A stretch of DNA of 64,000 bases from Streptomyces sp. SPB162. Its GTDB lineage: Bacteria > Actinomycetota > Actinomycetes > Streptomycetales > Streptomycetaceae. Every line of letters starts with the position of its first letter. The stretch's first letter is position 1. Positions 24,498-33,922 of this stretch are shown piece after piece. The notes below the pieces were generated by a model. That model was not told the DNA's origin and made no database searches. It saw only the letters and a list, made by a program, of their open reading frames with translations. Both the position numbers and the translations under genes were made by a program. Where the stretch lies: assembly GCF_029504575.1 (NCBI RefSeq), contig NZ_JAQFII010000001.1:3479001-3543000 (forward strand), read 5' to 3'.

Positions 24498-26218
24498 GGA
24501 GGCGTCGCGAATTTACGGGTTGCTTCCAGGGCTTGGGCTCGTTGATGTGGTATGGGCCGTTTCGATGAGTTGATCAGTCCGTTGCGTGCGAAGTTCGAGG
24601 CGGTGACCCCGCATCTCAACGAGCGGCAGTGTCGTCTGCTGTACGCGGCGGAAGCGAGGCAGCTCGGACATGGCGGGATCGCGGTGGTGGCCAGGGCCGC
24701 GGGGGTTTCCACGGGGTGCGTCAGTCGGGGGCCTGGTCGAGTTGGAGGACGATGCCGAGCCCGATGGCCGGGTACGTCGACGAGGTGCGGGGCGTCCCGC
24801 GCTGGTGGCGAAGGACCCGGGGCTCCGGCCTGCACTGCTGGCGTTGGTTGAGGACAGCACGCAAGGTGACCCGATAGGGCCGTTGACCTGGACCACGAAG
24901 TCGCTGCGGCATCTGGCCACCGAGCTCGCCGCTCAGGGCCGCACGGTGGGTCGGGACGTGATCGCCGCATTGTTGAAGGAGGCGGGCTTCAGCCTGCGGA
25001 GCAACGCAAAGGTCCTGGCAGGCAGCGGCCACCGCGACCGCGACGCCCAGTTCCACCACCTCAACGACAAGGTGCGCCAGTTCCTCGACGCCGGCGACCC
25101 CGTGATCAGCGTGGACACGAAGAAGAAGGAACAGATCGGGCTGTTCGCGCAAGGAGGGCGGGAATGGGCACCGCCCGGCAGGCCGGTGAAGGTCCTCGAT
25201 CACGACTTCCCCTCCCAGGCGGTCGGCACCGCGATCCCGTACGGCATCTACGACGTCGGACGCAACACCGGCTACGTCGTGGTGGGCACCGACCATGACA
25301 CCGCCGCGTTCGCGGTGGCCGCCCTGCGCCGCTGGTGGAAGGAGGAGGGTCGCGCGGCCTACCCGAACGCGCGCCGCCTGTTGATCACTGCCGACGGTGG
25401 CGGCTCCAACAGTTCCCGGGCCAGGGCATGGAAAGCGAACCTCGCCGCTCTGGCCACCGAGACCGGCCTTCAGATCAGTGTGTGTCACCTGCCTCCCGGC
25501 ACGTCGAAATGGAACAAAGTGGAGCATCGTCTGTTCTCGTTCATCTCGATGAACTGGCGGGCACGCCCTCTGACCAGCTACGAAGTTGCCCTGAACCTCA
25601 TCGCGGCCACCACCACGAGCACCGGGCTGAGCGTGAATGCCCGCCTGGACGAGGGCACCTACCCCATCGGTATCGAGATCGACGCCCAGCACGCCGCCGC
25701 GCTCACCATCACCCCCGACAGCTTCCACGGCGAGTGGAACTACACGATCCCGCCCCAGGCCGGCGTCCCCGCCGTGCCCCTCCAGCCACCCACACGCCGG
25801 GCCCACCCCCGTCACGCCCACACCTTCGACACCACCATGGCAACCCACCCCGTACTGACCGGGATGACCCGACACGCACTCGATCAACTCACCACAGAAG
25901 TACGCACGTTGATCGATCAAGTGCCCACCGGCCAGCGCCCCCGCCACCGCAAACTCGCCGTGGAAAGCATGATCTGGGCCGCCGTCCTCGATCAGCGCGG
26001 GCTGCCCTGCTCACTGACCGCCCACCTCTTCCGCATCGGCGAGAACCAGATGCGCACCCTGATCAAGCAGATCCGGCCCCTGCTCCAGCAACACGGCCAC
26101 CACGCAGAACCACTGCCCATCCGACTCGTCGACCCCAGCGAACTTGCCGCCTATGTCATGCACGCAACATCAATGACAGGCTGACGTGACACGCTCCATC
26201 AATTAATCGACGCCCCCC
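24498..26218 (+). mobile_element. ISAzo13-type insertion sequence
   Basis: About 1.7 kb. Imperfect ends match as GG-GGCGTCG-n-AATT on both sides (left from 24498, right complement ending 26218). The transposase fills the element. Confidence 0.75.
24552..26184 (+). pseudogene. ISAzo13 family transposase, one-base frameshift
   Basis: DDE transposase. The first 60 codons (start ATG 24552) encode the HTH part and run into VSTGCVSRG. The remaining about 480 codons continue in another frame from LVELEDDAEPD. The shift is one extra base in the G5 run at 24727-24731. Catalytic-region landmarks include VISVDTKKKE, LLITADGGGSNSSR and WNKVEHRLFS. Either the copy is dead or the run was miscalled; the rest is intact. 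Confidence 0.85.
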
Positions 26219-26332
26219 AATGGGGTTGTCAGAGTGCGGTACGTGATCTTCTGTCCGGCTTGTGATCACTCGATGGGGTGACGGTGGGGCATCATCGCCG
26301 GTCAGGCGTTCGGGATTCGCTTGGGTGGCGGG

Positions 26333-27163
26333 ATGAGTGATCGCAAGTCGTACTCGAGTGATGTCTCCGACGAGCAGTGGGCCCTGGTCGAGCCTGTGGT
26401 CACGGCGTGGAAGGCCGCGCATCCGTCGGTCAGTGGCCACCAGGGCAGATATGCGATGCGGGAGATCGTGAACGCGATCCTGTACCAGAATCGCAGCGGC
26501 TGCCAGTGGGACCTGCTGCCCCACGACCTGCCGCCCGCCGGTGCGGTGAAGTACTACTTCTACAAGTGGCGCGACGACGGCACCGATCAGACCATCCACG
26601 ACCTGATGCGGTGGCAACTGCGGGAGAAGAAGCGGCGATTAGCCGACCCGAGCCTCATCATCATGGACACCCAGAGCATCCGTGTGGCCGTCGGCGTCCC
26701 GGTCGCCACGACCGGCAAGGACGCGGCGAAACGGGTGCCGGGGCGCAAAAGATGCCTGGCCGTGGACGTATTGGGTCTCGTCGTCGAGGCTGTCGTCCTG
26801 CCGGCGTCCGCGCACGACAACGCCGCCGGCATCGCGCTGCTGGACGGTGTTGCCGCCCAGATGGACACCGTGAAGAAGGCCCTGGTCGACCAGGGGTTCA
26901 AGAAGGCCGTCGTCGACCACGGCAAGCAGTACGGCATCGACGTCGAGATCGTTGAGCGCAACCCGGCCGACAAGGGCTTCGTCCCGCAGGCCAAGCGGTG
27001 GATCGTGGAGCAGACGAACGGGATCCTGATGTTCTCCCGCCGCCTGGTCCGTGACTACGAGCACCGGCTCGCCACCTCGCGCTCTCGCGTCTTCTGGGCG
27101 ATGACCTCCGTCATGGCCCGCCGGCTCACCGGCGCCACCCTGCCCTCCTGGAGGGCCGCATGA
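26333..27163 (+). CDS. IS5 family transposase
   Basis: 276-residue DDE transposase of the IS5/IS4 class. The N-terminal DUF4096-like segment (SDEQWALVEPVV) precedes the catalytic domain with first Asp in LIIMDTQSI, second in AVVDHGKQY, and the Glu in the RRWIVEQTNGILM motif. Apparently intact. It contains a rare TTA leucine codon near 26639. Coupled to the passenger gene by an ATGA overlap. Confidence 0.9.
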   Translation: MSDRKSYSSDVSDEQWALVEPVVTAWKAAHPSVSGHQGRYAMREIVNAILYQNRSGCQWDLLPHDLPPAGAVKYYFYKWRDDGTDQTIHDLMRWQLREKKRRLADPSLIIMDTQSIRVAVGVPVATTGKDAAKRVPGRKRCLAVDVLGLVVEAVVLPASAHDNAAGIALLDGVAAQMDTVKKALVDQGFKKAVVDHGKQYGIDVEIVERNPADKGFVPQAKRWIVEQTNGILMFSRRLVRDYEHRLATSRSRVFWAMTSVMARRLTGATLPSWRAA

Positions 27164-27582
27164 GCGACAATCCGCAGGTCAGAGACGTCCTTGCATACCT
27201 CGAGGCCCGGGAGGCCGAACTCGGTGAGCGGGCCGGGCAGCTCCGCGTGTCCATCGAGGACCTCACCGCCCGCCTCGGCGAACTCGACGCGGAGACCGAG
27301 AACCTGCGCATCACCCGCAAGACCCTCCTGAACATCCCGGCCCCGGAGCCCGCCGACGATCCGCCGCGGCCCGAGGCCCCGGACCACCCCGCCTACCAGC
27401 AGATTCTCGCGGCCTTCACCGACACCGGCCATCCGATGCGGGCCCGGGACCTGTGCGAGGCACTCGACCTGCCGATCCTCCCGAAGAACACCGAAGGCAT
27501 CCGGTCCAAGCTGAAACGCCTGGTCACACGAGGCATTCTCACCGAACCCGAACCCGGCCTGTTCGCTCAGCCCCGCACCTGA
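27160..27582 (+). CDS. IS5-associated passenger protein, coiled coil plus winged helix
   Basis: 140 residues. About 10-60 form a heptad-rich coiled coil (ARLGELDAETENLRITRKTLL). About 80-135 look like a winged-helix domain: AYQQILAAFTDTG, MRARDLCEALDL, then a wing ending FAQPRT. It overlaps the transposase stop by ATGA and lies inside the inverted repeats, so it moves with the IS. A role in regulating transposition or target choice is a guess. Confidence 0.75.
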   Translation: MSDNPQVRDVLAYLEAREAELGERAGQLRVSIEDLTARLGELDAETENLRITRKTLLNIPAPEPADDPPRPEAPDHPAYQQILAAFTDTGHPMRARDLCEALDLPILPKNTEGIRSKLKRLVTRGILTEPEPGLFAQPRT

Positions 27583-27663
27583 CTACCAGTCCGACCCGCC
27601 GACCAGGACTCCTCACCCAACCCCAAGCACCAACCGGACATCAGGTCACGTACCGCACTCTCA

Positions 27664-28595
27664 GACTCCTACACACCGCACCAGGCACTTCTCCTCCGGC
27701 AAGACCCGTACCTGCTTGTGCTACTGCCAGCAGGAGCGGCGGGCGAGACAAGGGTCATCCAGGTAGGAACGCCCCAGGGATCCGGGGCGACTATCAGACG
27801 TTTTGGCAGGCCGTGATCCGGGCCCTCGCGTTGTGCGGATACACGCTGATGCGGCTGCGGCTGACGGTTCAGCCGTGGGAGGCGTTGGGCGAGGTGCCGG
27901 ATCCTGCCCTGGATGGTGGGATGGCTGCAGCGAAGGCGGAAGGCTGGGGGCTGCGGCAGATCGGCGCGCAGGCGGTTGCGCTCTGATCGCGTTCTGTCGG
28001 ACCGTGCGCGCGGCGGCGAAGCATCACGAGGCGGGTGCCGGGATGGAGCCAGAAGCATGCCCTTCTCGACGAGAAACAGTCGCTCGGGGTGCCCGTGCCG
28101 ACGCCAGATAGGAGCTCGATCCCCGGGAGGCGTAGGCCGAGGGTCGCCGACCGGGAGACCGGTGCCACGCTTTGACGGTCGAAACCGTGGTCAAGACCAT
28201 CACGGGCTGCAGCGGCACGACCATGACGCCGTCGCGCGCTCCGCAACTTCTGGCGGAATATGCGCCACGCGTTCAGGCGGCAAGGATGCGTACGAGGTCG
28301 AGTTCCACGCCAGCATCCCGTGCCTGCTTCAGGGCGACTTGGTTGAGGTGGCGGCCGCAAGCGTGGAACCAGTTTCGGTCCAGAGAGTCGCCTTTCCATC
28401 GGACCCTCCAGATCGGCCACGCTCGGCAGCCATGCGGCACCCCACCCTCGCAACTCGGGCGAAGACTCATTGGATCCCCTTGTCCGTGGTCAGAGGCAAT
28501 TAATGTTTAACAACAATGGCAAAGCCCGCCTTTCTTGTCAATCCATCTACACAGGTGAGTGCTAGGTTCTGTTAAACAAAAATCGAAGGGGCGTC
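27664..28595. other. Gene-poor stretch between insertion sequences
   Basis: About 0.9 kb with no convincing gene. An open stretch on + (about 27800-27986) ends AAKAEGWGLRQIG and reads like the tail of a lost protein. A 65-codon frame on - (28273-28470, containing RWKGDSLDRNWFH) has no start signal or family. Probably debris from insertions into the end of the element. This is where an integrase gene could once have been. Confidence 0.45.
28505..28577. promoter_or_regulatory. AT-rich promoter region with GTTTAAC/GTTAAAC inverted half-sites
   Basis: GTTTAAC at 28505-28511 and its complement GTTAAAC at 28571-28577 bracket the region before the ribbon-helix-helix gene. Likely autoregulatory operators, inferred only from position and symmetry. 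Confidence 0.4.
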
Positions 28596-28781
28596 ATGGT
28601 CGGCAGGCCACGCACAGGACAGACGAAGGTCATGGGCTTCCGCCCGCCCAAGCAGCTCCGCGAGGAGTTCGAAGCGCTCGCCGCGAGCGAGAAGCGCAGC
28701 CCGTCCGACGCGCTGATCGAGGCTATGCACGACTGGATTGCAAAGAAGCGCCGCGAGCGTCAGACCGTCAAGAAGGAATAG
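28596..28781 (+). CDS. Ribbon-helix-helix (CopG-like) regulator
   Basis: 61 residues. The beta strand TKVMGFRPP is followed by two helices, LREEFEALAASEK and SPSDALIEAMHDWIAKK, as in Arc/CopG proteins, which bind DNA as dimers. RBS AAGGGG before ATG 28596. No toxin gene follows, so a plasmid-type copy or transfer regulator is as likely as an antitoxin. Confidence 0.75.
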   Translation: MVGRPRTGQTKVMGFRPPKQLREEFEALAASEKRSPSDALIEAMHDWIAKKRRERQTVKKE

Positions 28782-28975
28782 CCGGCGCGGTTCGACTACC
28801 GGCGCACAAGAGCGAAGCAGTGGAACTGACCGAACAGGACGTCAGCCAGGTTGTGGCTGTCCACCTGGGGTGACGGCAGCAGCACCGGGGCAGCCACTGC
28901 ACAACTTCGTGGGACCGGCCCCGGCTGGTTCGGGATCACGCAGCTCATCCGTTGAGCTTCCTCGAAGAGCTTCTA

Positions 28976-30071
28976 GGTCCTGTCTGAGATTCAGATCATG
29001 AGTTAGGTGGATCGCCTGCGTGCGGAGGCTCGGTCTTGATAGGTCATGAGTCATGGCGCGAGGCGATCTCACCGATGAGCAGTGGTCCCTGGTTGAACCC
29101 CATCTCCCGTATGCCGCGGTCGGGCCCATCCCCGACCTGCGGAAGTACTTCAACGCGGCGATGTGGCGGTTCCGCACCGGGAGTCCCTGGCGTGATCTGC
29201 CGACTGAGTTTGGGCCCTGGCAGAGTGCGTACGACCGCTTCCGGATCTGGGCGAAGCGGGGCACCTTCCAGCAGGTGATGGAAGCGATGATCGCCGAGGC
29301 CGCCGCCCGTGACCAGGTCGACATGGGTCTGGTCAGCGTGGACTCGGCAACCTCCCGTGCTCACCACCATGCCGCCGGGATGGTCCTCGATCCCGAGCAG
29401 CTGGCGGCCCTTGAGGCCGCCGCCGAAGCGGAAAAGGGGGCGGCAAGGAGGGACAACAGCCGCAGGACGGACAAGGTGACGCCCAAGGCGAAGACGAGGC
29501 GCGCACCGAGCGGCGACGGATCCGCAGACGGCGCCGGGCCCGGTTGAAAGCCGCTGCACTGGGACGTTCCCGAGGCGGACTGACCAGCAAGATCCATGTT
29601 GCGGCCGATCGCCGGTGCCGACCGCTGGTGTTCGTCCTCACCCCCGGACAGGCTGGTGACAGCCCGCAGTTCACCGCGGTCCTCAAGCGGATTAAGGTCC
29701 GCGGCCCCCGCCGGACGCCCCCGGACCCGGCCGGATGCCGTGGCCGGGGACAAGGCGTACTCCTCCCGGAAGAACCGCCGCTACCTGCGCATACGCGGGA
29801 TCAAGGCGGTCATTCCGGAGAAGGCCGACCAAGCCGCGAACCGCAAGAAGCGCGGCAGCGCCGGCGGCCGACCCGTTTCCCACGACGCCGAGCTGTACAA
29901 GGACCGCAACACCGTGGAGCGCTGTATCAACCGGCTCCGCAACTGGCGTGGCATCGCGACCCGCTATGACAAAACCCCGCAGAGCTACGAAGCCGGACTC
30001 CACCTCTGCGGCGCGATGCTCTGGATTCGCAGCATCACACCGCACTCATGATCCGAATCCCAGACAGCGCC
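28976..30071 (+). mobile_element. IS5-type insertion sequence (1,096 bp)
   Basis: Terminal repeats of about 28 bp begin GGTCCTGTCTGAGATTC (left) and GGCGCTGTCTGGGATTC (right, on the complement) and end in GATCATGAGT. TA flanks on both sides are the probable target duplication. It lies 59 bases before the Dnd-associated methyltransferase. Confidence 0.88.
29053..30051 (+). pseudogene. IS5-type transposase read in two frames
   Basis: The frame from 29053 has the N-terminal domain (LTDEQWSLVEPHLP) and the first catalytic Asp in GLVSVDSATS. The second block, GRSRGGLTSKIHV, is in the -1 frame, and the third, PDAVAGDKAYSS through the RNTVERCINRLRNWR motif, is back in the first. The first change could be programmed: A-AAG-GGG at 29433-29439 is a good -1 slip site and such slippage is known for IS5-family members. 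The second change is undone by removing one base from the C5 run at 29705-29709 and looks like an error or lesion. Confidence 0.8.
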
Positions 30072-30130
30072 TAGCTCTGGAGCAGCCACCGCTACCCTCG
30101 TTTGTCACCAAGTTGTGCGAGGGCGTGAGC

Positions 30131-31570
30131 ATGGTAGAGAAGGCTTGGAGCAGTGACCGCAGACTGACTGCGATCAGTCGAGCGGGCCTCTCGGTGCCGG
30201 CCAGGCAGGCGATGATCGACAAACAGCTGGCCCCCGGGCGCACGGTCCTTGACTACGGCTGTGGCCGAGGCGGCGACGTACGCGCCCTCCAGCAGCTGGA
30301 CGTTCAGATCGCCGGATGGGACCCGTTCTACCAACCCGGCACCGCGCTGGAGTCAGCAGACGTTGTGCTCCTCACCTACGTACTCAACGTCATCGAAGAC
30401 CCACACGAGCGACGCAATGCGTTAAAGGAAGCGTGGGACCTTGCTGGCAAAGTGCTCGTCGCTTCTGCGCGACTGACGTGGGAGAAGCCGAAGGTCAAGG
30501 GAGAGGCGTTCGGTGACGGGCTACTCACCAGTCGGCGAACATTCCAACACCTCTATGCAACAGGCGAACTACGTTCGTACGTTGAGGCCGAAACTGGCGT
30601 GCGGACGGTCTCTGCGGCACCCGGGATTGTCTACGCATTCAAAGATGAGCGGGAACGGCTTCGCTACCTTGCTCAGCGCATCATCCCCGACGCGGAGTGG
30701 CTTGCCTCCGATGACACGACTTCAGCGATCGCTGCGGTTGTGGATCATGCTGAACGGCGAGGCCGCCTACCGCGCATGGAAGAAGTCCCCCAGCCGATGG
30801 CCGAGCTACTCGGCCACCTGCGCCCAAACGAGGTCCGCCGGCTCGTTCGCGACTCCGCCAACCACGCCAAGATGCAACAGGGCTCCAAGCGGACGACGCT
30901 GAACACGCTGCTCTTTCTCGCCGTCGAACTCTTCAACGGCCGCTGCCCGTTCAGCAGCCTCCCGCTCAGCATCCAATTCGACGTCCGGGCATTCTTCGCC
31001 TCATACAAGGAGGCCTGCCAGCGATCCGATCGGCTGCTGCTCAAGCTGCGCGACGACGCATACATCCGCGGGGCCATGAACGCTTCAGCAGTCGGAAAGC
31101 TGACGCCGTCCGCGTTGTACGTACACCGCCGGGCTCTCGACCGCATGCCCACAGTGCTACGCCTCTACGAGCACTGTGCCTCGATCGCAGCCGGCCGCCC
31201 TCAAGCATGGACTCTCGCCAAGCTGCATCATCAGGGCCGGGCAGTGAGCTGGCTGGACTATCCGGACTTCGACCGCGATCCGCACCCCCGTATCCTGTCC
31301 TCCTACCAGGTGCAACTAAGAACTCTCGACACGTCCCACACTTCCTACGCCGACGCCAAGAACCGACCGCTGCTCCACCGTAAGCACGAGTTCCTCAGCC
31401 ACGACGATCCGGATGCGGATCGGTACAGGCGCTTGACAGCCGCAGAGGTGAGGGCGGGGCTGTACGAGCACCCTCACCTCATCGGCACAGAGGAGGGGTG
31501 GGAAGCAGAGCTCATCCGCTGCTGCCGCGCTCTTCGAGGGCATCGGCTGGTGCGCCGACCGTCAGGTTGA
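30131..31570 (+). CDS. DNA phosphorothioation-associated putative methyltransferase
   Basis: 479-residue protein of the family that accompanies dnd clusters. The SAM-binding Rossmann motif VLDYGCGRGGDVRAL is at about residues 40-55, followed by an acidic loop DVVLLTYVLNVIEDP. A long C-terminal helical part is specific to this family. The methylated target is unknown. Leu98 is encoded by TTA (30422-30424), so bldA tRNA would be needed for translation in Streptomyces. It faces dndA, 4 bases between the two stops. Confidence 0.9.
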   Translation: MVEKAWSSDRRLTAISRAGLSVPARQAMIDKQLAPGRTVLDYGCGRGGDVRALQQLDVQIAGWDPFYQPGTALESADVVLLTYVLNVIEDPHERRNALKEAWDLAGKVLVASARLTWEKPKVKGEAFGDGLLTSRRTFQHLYATGELRSYVEAETGVRTVSAAPGIVYAFKDERERLRYLAQRIIPDAEWLASDDTTSAIAAVVDHAERRGRLPRMEEVPQPMAELLGHLRPNEVRRLVRDSANHAKMQQGSKRTTLNTLLFLAVELFNGRCPFSSLPLSIQFDVRAFFASYKEACQRSDRLLLKLRDDAYIRGAMNASAVGKLTPSALYVHRRALDRMPTVLRLYEHCASIAAGRPQAWTLAKLHHQGRAVSWLDYPDFDRDPHPRILSSYQVQLRTLDTSHTSYADAKNRPLLHRKHEFLSHDDPDADRYRRLTAAEVRAGLYEHPHLIGTEEGWEAELIRCCRALRGHRLVRRPSG

Positions 31571-31574
31571 AGTG

Positions 31575-32714
31575 TCAGACGGAGTCAGGCTGCATCCTCG
31601 CGATTCGGGCCGCCAGTTCCTCCACATCAAGGTCGACTGCTTGGCTCGGGAACCAGGACAGCCGGAGCCCATTCTCGGCCACCTCCTCGGGCAGCCCCAT
31701 CGCAGTGAGAACATGGCTAGGGGTGTACGACGCGCTCGTGCACGCAGAGCCTGTCGCGACAGCTACCTGCTGCTTCAGCATGACGATGAGCGCTTCAGCG
31801 TCCACACCGTCGAAGGACAGGTTGAGGATGTGTGGAACGGCATGATCCTGGTCCCCGTTGATCCGGAATCGCGTCTTCGCGAGGGCCTCCAGAAGCCGGT
31901 AGCGGAGGCTCTCCGCGTTCCTACTCCACTCAGCATGGCCCTTCTCGAAGATCTTCGCTGCTTCAGCAAGTCCCATGATCAACGGCACCGGCAAAGTCCC
32001 CGGCCGCAGCTTACGTTCCTGACCGCCACCAAACATGATCGGCTGCAGCGGCAGCCTCTCCCAGCCCCGGCGGCGCATAACCAACATCCCCACACCCTTG
32101 GGAGCTCCGATCTTGTGGCCGCTGACGCTCATCATGTCGATCGGTGCGGTCAGATCGTGAGGGACCTTCCCGTATCCCTGCGCTGCATCCACATGCAGGT
32201 ATGTCGGGGTCTCCCTCAGAAGCTCAGCAAGTTCGGCCACCGGCTGGACGACACCCGTCTCGTTGTTCACGTGCATCAGTGACACAAGGAGCGTGTCCGG
32301 ACGCAGACGCTCCTTCACTGCCTCGAGAGAGACCCGACCCGACGAGCCTGGCTTGATGAATTCGACCTCGAAACCGCGAGACTGCAGGTGCTCCAGGGGC
32401 TCGATCACCGCCTTGTGCTCGATTGCCGAGGTGATGATGTGACGCCGACCACTCTGCTCTCCGTGGGGGGCAAGGCCAAGCAAGGCGATGTTGTTGCTCT
32501 CGGTTGCCCCACTGGTGAAGATCAACTCGTCTGGTTCGGCACGTACGGTGCCGGCGAGGTACTCCCGCGCCTGTTGCACCGCACGCTTCGCGCGGGTCCC
32601 GTACTCGTGCGTTCGGGACCCCGCGTTACCAAAGTCCTCAGTCATCCAGTGCATCACCACGTCGGCCACACGTGGGTCCACACGCGTCGTCGCCGCAACA
32701 TCGAGATAGGTCAC
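31575..32714 (-). CDS. dndA: Cysteine desulfurase DndA
   Basis: 379-residue PLP enzyme that takes sulfur from L-cysteine as a persulfide for DNA phosphorothioation and assembles the Fe-S cluster of DndC. Lys201 in SGHKIG binds PLP. Cys325 in ATGSACTS is the persulfide carrier. I used GTG 32714 (MTYLDVAATT) since that matches the family start; GTGs a few codons upstream are in frame. It is divergent from dndB across an 80-bp regulatory gap, the arrangement I recall for the classical Streptomyces dnd locus. Confidence 0.95.
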   Translation of the reverse strand: MTYLDVAATTRVDPRVADVVMHWMTEDFGNAGSRTHEYGTRAKRAVQQAREYLAGTVRAEPDELIFTSGATESNNIALLGLAPHGEQSGRRHIITSAIEHKAVIEPLEHLQSRGFEVEFIKPGSSGRVSLEAVKERLRPDTLLVSLMHVNNETGVVQPVAELAELLRETPTYLHVDAAQGYGKVPHDLTAPIDMMSVSGHKIGAPKGVGMLVMRRRGWERLPLQPIMFGGGQERKLRPGTLPVPLIMGLAEAAKIFEKGHAEWSRNAESLRYRLLEALAKTRFRINGDQDHAVPHILNLSFDGVDAEALIVMLKQQVAVATGSACTSASYTPSHVLTAMGLPEEVAENGLRLSWFPSQAVDLDVEELAARIARMQPDSV

Positions 32715-32757
32715 CACGAGTCCCACCACACCTCTGCACGCTAATTGGGCACATCCT

Positions 32758-32779
32758 GTACGTCATTTACCTGACGTAC
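32758..32779. promoter_or_regulatory. dndA/dndB intergenic palindrome
   Basis: GTACGTCA (32758-32765), six bases, then TGACGTAC (32772-32779): perfect 8-base arms. It is centred between the divergent starts of dndA and dndB, with a possible -10 (GATACC) just after. DndB is a known repressor of dnd genes in Salmonella and was reported there to use TACG...CGTA-type palindromes; the spacing here differs slightly. Confidence 0.75.
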
Positions 32780-32794
32780 GATACCGTTGCGCGT

Positions 32795-33922
32795 GTGGGA
32801 TCATCCTCTTCGCAGCTCGCTGACACCGCCACCTCCGCTGGCTTCGACTACATCTTTCCGGCCATCCGGGGCGTACAGGCGGGGCGCGAGTTCTACGTGT
32901 CCATGTGCCCCTTGCGCCTCATCCCGAAAATCTTCCTCTTCGACGAGGACGAACTGGGGCCAGAGGTTCGTGCCCAGCGCACCCTGAACAAGGGGCGCCT
33001 CCCCGCGCTTACTCGCTACATCGTTGAGAATCCGGACGACTACGTCTTCAGCGCGCTCACCGCATCCGTCGATGGAGAGATGCACTTCGAGAGCATCTCC
33101 GACTCCGGCATGGGGATGCGCGCCGGCCAGGTCCGCATCCCCATGGCCGCTCGCTTCTTGATCAACGACGGGCAGCATCGGCGCGCAGCCATCGAGCAGG
33201 CGCTGAAGGAGAATCCCGACCTCGGCGAGGAGACGATCGCCGTCGTGTTCTTCCATGACGCTGGACTCGCCCGCTGCCAGCAAATGTTCGCGGACCTCAA
33301 CCGGCATGCCGTGCGTCCACAGCGTTCAATTGGCGTTCTGTACGACCACCGCGATGAACTAGCCATCATGACCCGTTTCTTGGCCATGACGTCCCCAGTC
33401 TTCAAGGGGCACATCGACTTGGAAAACAGCAACCTCGCTCAACGTTCACGCAGGCTCTTCACTCTCAGCGCCCTCTGCTCTGCCACCCAGTCGCTTCTCC
33501 AGGGACTGGACGTCGAGAAGGACAAGGCCCAACAGCTGGCCGAAAAATACTGGGAGGCAGTCGACGCAGTCGTGCCCGAGTGGGGGATGGTGCGGCGCCG
33601 CGAGCTCGTAGCTCGGGAGGCACGCAAGGACTATATCCACAGCCACGGGATCGCCTTGCATGCCCTCGGGCGGATCGGTAATTCACTCCTGCGCAACTCC
33701 GACTCTCCCAAGGTGTGGCAATCGAAGCTGAAGCCCTTGACTTCGGTTGACTGGTCACGCACAAACCCGGACTGGGAAGGTCGCGCGATGATCGGCGGTC
33801 GCGTGTCGAAGAGCCATCAGAACTTGACCCTGACTGTGAACTACCTGCGTCATCACATGAAGCTCGAGCTCAGTCCGGAAGAGCAGCGTGTAGAGGACGC
33901 ATACCTGCAAGGAGTTTCATGA
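32795..33922 (+). CDS. dndB: DndB, DGQHR-domain transcription regulator of the dnd operon
   Basis: 375 residues. The DGQHR motif (in FLINDGQHRRAA, about residue 125) is the family hallmark. DndB is not needed for sulfur insertion itself; in studied systems it represses dnd transcription and its loss alters modification frequency. Start GTG 32795 lies 16 bases after the palindrome and has no clear ribosome binding site, so the message may be near-leaderless. Stop overlaps dndC (ATGA). Confidence 0.9.
   Translation: MGSSSSQLADTATSAGFDYIFPAIRGVQAGREFYVSMCPLRLIPKIFLFDEDELGPEVRAQRTLNKGRLPALTRYIVENPDDYVFSALTASVDGEMHFESISDSGMGMRAGQVRIPMAARFLINDGQHRRAAIEQALKENPDLGEETIAVVFFHDAGLARCQQMFADLNRHAVRPQRSIGVLYDHRDELAIMTRFLAMTSPVFKGHIDLENSNLAQRSRRLFTLSALCSATQSLLQGLDVEKDKAQQLAEKYWEAVDAVVPEWGMVRRRELVAREARKDYIHSHGIALHALGRIGNSLLRNSDSPKVWQSKLKPLTSVDWSRTNPDWEGRAMIGGRVSKSHQNLTLTVNYLRHHMKLELSPEEQRVEDAYLQGVS

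Larger units (their letters stand above)
26230..27663 (+). mobile_element. IS5-type insertion sequence with passenger gene
   Basis: The ends share the 15-base inverted repeat GAGTGCGGTACGTGA (26232-26246 and the complement at 27646-27660), with further matching CTGTCCGG inside. The element carries a transposase and one additional gene. It directly abuts the ISAzo13 copy. Confidence 0.82.

Noticed and set aside
28273-28470. 65-codon frame on - as a mobilization protein
   Set aside because: A few residues looked suggestive (NWFHACGRHLNQVAL), but there is no start signal, no family match and no context, so I list only the region.
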